From contig JAJCZZ010000010.1 in assembly GCA_029262115.1 (NCBI GenBank), positions 1-64,000 of the forward strand: DNA of 64,000 bases. The letters run 5' to 3'. The notes beneath the pieces were generated by a model. That model was not told where the DNA came from. It saw only the letters and a list, made by a program, of their open reading frames with translations, and ran no database searches. The stretch's first letter is position 1. Every line of letters starts with the position of its first letter. The DNA comes from Gemmatimonadota bacterium (GTDB taxonomy: Bacteria > Gemmatimonadota > Gemmatimonadetes > Longimicrobiales > Gaopeijiaceae). Positions 60,992 through 64,000 of the stretch are shown in pieces. The translations under genes and the position numbers were made by a program.

Positions 60992-61329
60992 GAAGGACCA
61001 CCCTCGGAACCGACGCTCGGTTCGCGCTCCCCGCGCGGGCTCGGAGCTACCTGCACCGACGCGGCGGCGTCCGCAACGTCCCGAAGCCATTCCAGTTGGT
61101 CCAGTTCGCCCATCTCCCGGAGGATCTCGTAGGTCCGTCGAGCCTCGACCTCATCCACCTTCGAGATGGCGAAGCCGACGTGCACGATCACGTAGTCCCC
61201 GACGTCCACTTCGTCGTCGACATACGCCAGGCACGCCTCCCGGCGCACCCCACCGAAGTCGATGAGGCCCATTGGGAAGCCGCTGTCGGCCGTCCGTTCC
61301 ACGACCCGTCCAGGAATGCCAAGGCACAT
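60988..61329 (-). CDS. hypC: Hydrogenase maturation chaperone HypC
   Basis: The 113-residue protein starts MCLGIPGRV with the essential Cys2 that holds the iron group, and has [15 protein letters not shown] of the OB-fold. It carries the iron-cyanide-carbonyl precursor with HypD to the hydrogenase large subunit. It has about 25-30 extra C-terminal residues (charged, Pro/Ser-rich) relative to common HypC. AGAGGG precedes ATG 61329. It overlaps hypD. Confidence 0.95.
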   Translation of the reverse strand: MCLGIPGRVVERTADSGFPMGLIDFGGVRREACLAYVDDEVDVGDYVIVHVGFAISKVDEVEARRTYEILREMGELDQLEWLRDVADAAASVQVAPSPRGEREPSVGSEGGPS

Positions 61330-61344
61330 GCTCTTCGTCCCTCT

Positions 61345-63669
61345 TCAGGTTGTCAGTCGGGCAGCGGCCACGGCCGCCTGACCGTAGCTCACCCCACCGT
61401 CGTTGGGCGGGAGCAAGCGAGGCACCAGAACGGTCAGACCGTTGCCCTCGAGGCCGCTACGCACGGACTCCAAAAGGCGCGCGTTCTGGAAGCAGCCTCC
61501 TCCGAGCGCCACGGTCCGAACGTCGTGCTCCGCAGAGAGATCCACGGTCAGCTCCACCGCAGCCGCGGCCACCGCGTCGTGAAAGCCCGCCGCCAGTTGC
61601 GACAGCGGCACGCATTCGGCCCGGCCGCGAGCCAGACCGGCGAGCAACGGTACGGGATCCAGTATCCGCAGGCCGTCGACCACGTCGACCGGCATCCGCG
61701 GGAGTGAAGCGCCTTCGGCCCGCCCGGCGCAGTCCTCCAGCTCCATGGCCGCCTGGCCCTCGTAGCTCGACCGCGCCCTGATGCCGAGGGCGGCCGCGGC
61801 CGCGTCGAAGAGTCGGCCGAGCGACGAGCACGGGGGCGCGTTGACCCCCCGAGCCACCTGACGCCCCGCGGCGTCTCGCTCGGCGGTCGGAACGGACTCC
61901 AGAGCAGCCGTCAGATCAGTCCTGCTCGGCTCGAGCGAAGCGTAGCCCAGTAGGGCACGCCAGGGACTCCGAGCGGCCAGGTCGCCACCCGGCATGGGGG
62001 CGTACCGAAGATGACCCAGGCGCCGGAAGTCTCTCAGGTCTGACAGGAGGAACTCGCACCCCCACGACTTCCCGTCATCTCCGTACCCCGTGCCGTCGAA
62101 CGCCAAGCCCAGGACGATATCGACGATCCCATGCTCCGCGGCAACCGCGGCCACGTGGGCGTGGTGATGTTGCACCGGCGGAAGCTCGGGCAGACCCGAT
62201 TCAGCGGCGAGCCGCGTGCTCAGGTAGCCCGGGTGAAGGTCCCGCACCACCGCCTCCGGCGTCAGGTTGAAGAGCGAAAGGTACCGATCGACCGTGTCGT
62301 GGAAGCGGTGGACGGACTCAATATTGTCCAGATCGCCGATGTGGGGACTGATCCAGGCTTCGGTGCCTTCCGCCAACGTGAAGGTGTTTTTCAGGTGCGA
62401 TCCGACGGCCAGGACGGCGACGTCGCTTCCGATCGGGAGTCGTACCGGTAGTGGAGCGTATCCGCGGGCCCGCCGCAGGATCACGAACCTATCCGCCACC
62501 GGTCGCACGACGGAATCGTCGCACGCGGACACGATGTCGCGGTCGTGCAGCAGCAGCCCGTCGGCCACCTCGCCCATGCACCTTCGCGCTTCCGCACTGT
62601 CCGTCACGATCGGCTGTTCACTCAGGTTGCCGCTCGTCATGACCAGTGGCCTGCCCATCTCGCGTAGCAGGAGATGGTGCAGCGGTGAATACGCCAGCAT
62701 GAGGCCCACGCGGCCCAGCCCCGGACACACCCCCTCCGCCAGCCCCGCGTCATCGCGTAACGGCAGGAGTACGATCGGTCGTCGGTACGACCTCAACAGA
62801 GCCTCGGCCGCAGTTGATACGCAGGCGACCTTACGAGCTTCTTCCACGGACGACACCATCACGGCGAATGGCTTGTCGTCCCGGCCCTTGCGACGCCGGA
62901 GGCGCTCGACCGCCACGTTGGAGCGGGCATCGACAGCGAGGTGGAAGCCGCCCACACCGCGCACCGCGAGGATACGCCCGACGCCGAGGAGGGCGACGGC
63001 CAGGCGGATCAGGTCGTCGCCCTCCATGACCGGGCGCCCCTCGATCTCCAGTGACAGACGAGGCCCGCAGCGGGGGCATGCGTTGGTCTGCGCGTGGTAC
63101 CGCCGATCGGTCGGGTCCGTGTACTCGGCCCTGCACGCTTCGCATTGCGTGAAGCCCGCCATGCTGGTTCGGTCCCGATCGTACGGCATCGAGCGCATGA
63201 GAGTGAACCGCGGACCGCAGTCGGTGCAGGTTGTGAACGGGTATCCGAATCTGCGGTTCGATGGATCTTCCAACTCGTCGAGACAGACGGCGCACGTGGC
63301 CACATCCGGCGGCACCGGGAGTCGACCCGTCGGGTGGTCGTCGGACGGCGCGACGTGGAAGTCCACGAGACCCTGTGGTGCACGTTCGGTACGGGTGATC
63401 CGGTCGATGCGCGCGAGGGCCGGCGCCTCGCTCAGGATCGAGCCTTCGAACGCGTCGAGAGAGGCCCGGGTCCCCTCCGCCACCACGCGCACAGCTCCGT
63501 GTTCGTTCCTGACCGTGCCGCGGAGTCCGCTCTTCCGCGCCATACGGTAGATGAAGGGCCGGAACCCCACGCCCTGCACAACTCCGGAAATGACGACATC
63601 TTCCGCGTGCGTCGAGTCGGGCTCGAGTGCCCGCCCGTCTACCTGGGTAGCCTCGCTCCGCGGCGTCAT
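61345..63669 (-). CDS. hypF: Carbamoyltransferase HypF
   Basis: This 774-residue enzyme makes the carbamoyl-adenylate and transfers carbamoyl to HypE. It has an acylphosphatase domain (VVQGVGFRPFIYRMA, ~30-44), two zinc fingers (Cys126/129/148/151 and Cys176/179/198/201), a YrdC domain (ILAVRGVGGFHLAVDA, RRPIVLLPL) and a Kae1-like domain with QHHHAHVAAVAAEHG and FDGTGYGDDG. ATG 63669 overlaps the hypB stop by 4 bp; the longer frame would lie inside hypB. Confidence 0.96.
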   Translation of the reverse strand: MTPRSEATQVDGRALEPDSTHAEDVVISGVVQGVGFRPFIYRMARKSGLRGTVRNEHGAVRVVAEGTRASLDAFEGSILSEAPALARIDRITRTERAPQGLVDFHVAPSDDHPTGRLPVPPDVATCAVCLDELEDPSNRRFGYPFTTCTDCGPRFTLMRSMPYDRDRTSMAGFTQCEACRAEYTDPTDRRYHAQTNACPRCGPRLSLEIEGRPVMEGDDLIRLAVALLGVGRILAVRGVGGFHLAVDARSNVAVERLRRRKGRDDKPFAVMVSSVEEARKVACVSTAAEALLRSYRRPIVLLPLRDDAGLAEGVCPGLGRVGLMLAYSPLHHLLLREMGRPLVMTSGNLSEQPIVTDSAEARRCMGEVADGLLLHDRDIVSACDDSVVRPVADRFVILRRARGYAPLPVRLPIGSDVAVLAVGSHLKNTFTLAEGTEAWISPHIGDLDNIESVHRFHDTVDRYLSLFNLTPEAVVRDLHPGYLSTRLAAESGLPELPPVQHHHAHVAAVAAEHGIVDIVLGLAFDGTGYGDDGKSWGCEFLLSDLRDFRRLGHLRYAPMPGGDLAARSPWRALLGYASLEPSRTDLTAALESVPTAERDAAGRQVARGVNAPPCSSLGRLFDAAAAALGIRARSSYEGQAAMELEDCAGRAEGASLPRMPVDVVDGLRILDPVPLLAGLARGRAECVPLSQLAAGFHDAVAAAAVELTVDLSAEHDVRTVALGGGCFQNARLLESVRSGLEGNGLTVLVPRLLPPNDGGVSYGQAAVAAARLTT

Positions 63670-64000
63670 CGGACCAGGGCTCCGGCGTTCACGAGCGACC
63701 GCAACAGGCCATACCAGTCGTCGAGGCCCTCTCCCGTACTTGCGGAGGTCTGCACGAAGCGGAGGTCGGGGTTGACCCGATGCGCGTACTCCAGCGCCTT
63801 GTCGACGTCGAACGGGACGTGCGGCAGGAGATCGACCTTGTTCAGGACGGCGAACTTGGCCACCTGAAACATCTTCGGGTACTTGAGCGGCTTGTCCTCG
63901 CCCTCCGTGACGCTGAAGACCACGACTTTGGCCGACTCTCCGACGTCCCACGAGGCGGGGCACACGAGGTTGCCGACGTTCTCGACGAACAGGAGGTCGA
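63666..64000 (-). CDS. hypB: Hydrogenase nickel-insertion GTPase HypB (N-terminal part outside window)
   Basis: Only the C-terminal ~110 residues are in the window; the gene runs off the right edge. The visible part has LLFVENVGNLVCPASWDVGE (nickel-site Cys), VVVFSVTEGEDKPLKYP, the NKVD base-recognition motif (LNKVDLLPHVPF) and SASTGEGLDDWYGLL. HypB delivers nickel to hydrogenase with HypA. Any His-rich N-terminus cannot be seen. It is the first visible gene of the hypBFCDE run. Confidence 0.95.
   Translation of the reverse strand, partial: DLLFVENVGNLVCPASWDVGESAKVVVFSVTEGEDKPLKYPKMFQVAKFAVLNKVDLLPHVPFDVDKALEYAHRVNPDLRFVQTSASTGEGLDDWYGLLRSLVNAGALVR

Overview
The window is a G+C-rich bacterial chromosome fragment (about two thirds G+C, judged by eye) with dense, mostly minus-strand operons joined by 4-bp ATGA/GTGA overlaps. 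A type IV pilus secretin (PilQ), outer-membrane-type lipoproteins and NtrC-family regulators point to a diderm. TrmFO-type tRNA methylation, a PadR plus large MacB-like orphan permease pair (ADOP type) and Ig-like/beta-propeller lipoproteins would fit Gemmatimonadota, with Acidobacteriota or Myxococcota-like lineages as alternatives. That placement is inference: no rRNA or other phylogenetic marker was analysed and no database was searched.

Layout. 1-1758 (+): 3' end of lon, engB and a small lipoprotein. 1784-14676 (-): a long housekeeping run, transcribed right to left as aroC-aroK-topA-trmFO-xerC-hslV-hslU-argF-gcvT-mog-sigma54 regulator. 14863-22304 (-): pilMNOPQ followed by a large Ig-like/propeller lipoprotein. 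22539-28080 (-): two tandem minor-pilin sets, each FimT/GspH-, PilV-, PilW- and PilX-like in the same order. 28152-30751 (-): a histidine kinase/NtrC-type regulator pair. 30841-31805 (-): two major pilin (pilA) paralogues. 32033-38537 (-): three TMTC-like membrane/TPR proteins and a GT2 polyprenyl-phosphate-sugar-synthase-like enzyme. 38534-42182 (-): pilR, pilS and an orphan kinase DHp domain. 42269-44368 (+): a further GT-C-like membrane protein.

44474-48392: a LysM/M15-like envelope protein, sodA, dinB and a methyltransferase. 48434-54215: an AGCS sodium:amino-acid symporter, a fatty-acid desaturase, and an ArsR-methyltransferase fusion (SahR-like) followed by ahcY. 54255-58189: the ADOP permease, its PadR regulator and a TSUP exporter. 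58364-64000 (-): hydrogenase maturation genes hypB(partial)-hypF-hypC-hypD-hypE followed by a small membrane protein.

How it fits together. From 14863 to 44368 nearly everything relates to the type IV pilus: the alignment complex and secretin, duplicated minor pilins, two major pilins, two sigma54-type two-component systems, and an embedded set of glycosyltransferase-like genes. The most interesting hypothesis is that the TMTC-like proteins plus the GT2 enzyme form a eukaryote-like lipid-linked O-glycosylation system for pilins or other exported proteins. The motor and processing genes (pilB, pilT, pilC, pilD), hypA and the hydrogenase structural genes are not in the window. I found no tRNA, rRNA, CRISPR array, insertion sequence or phage gene.
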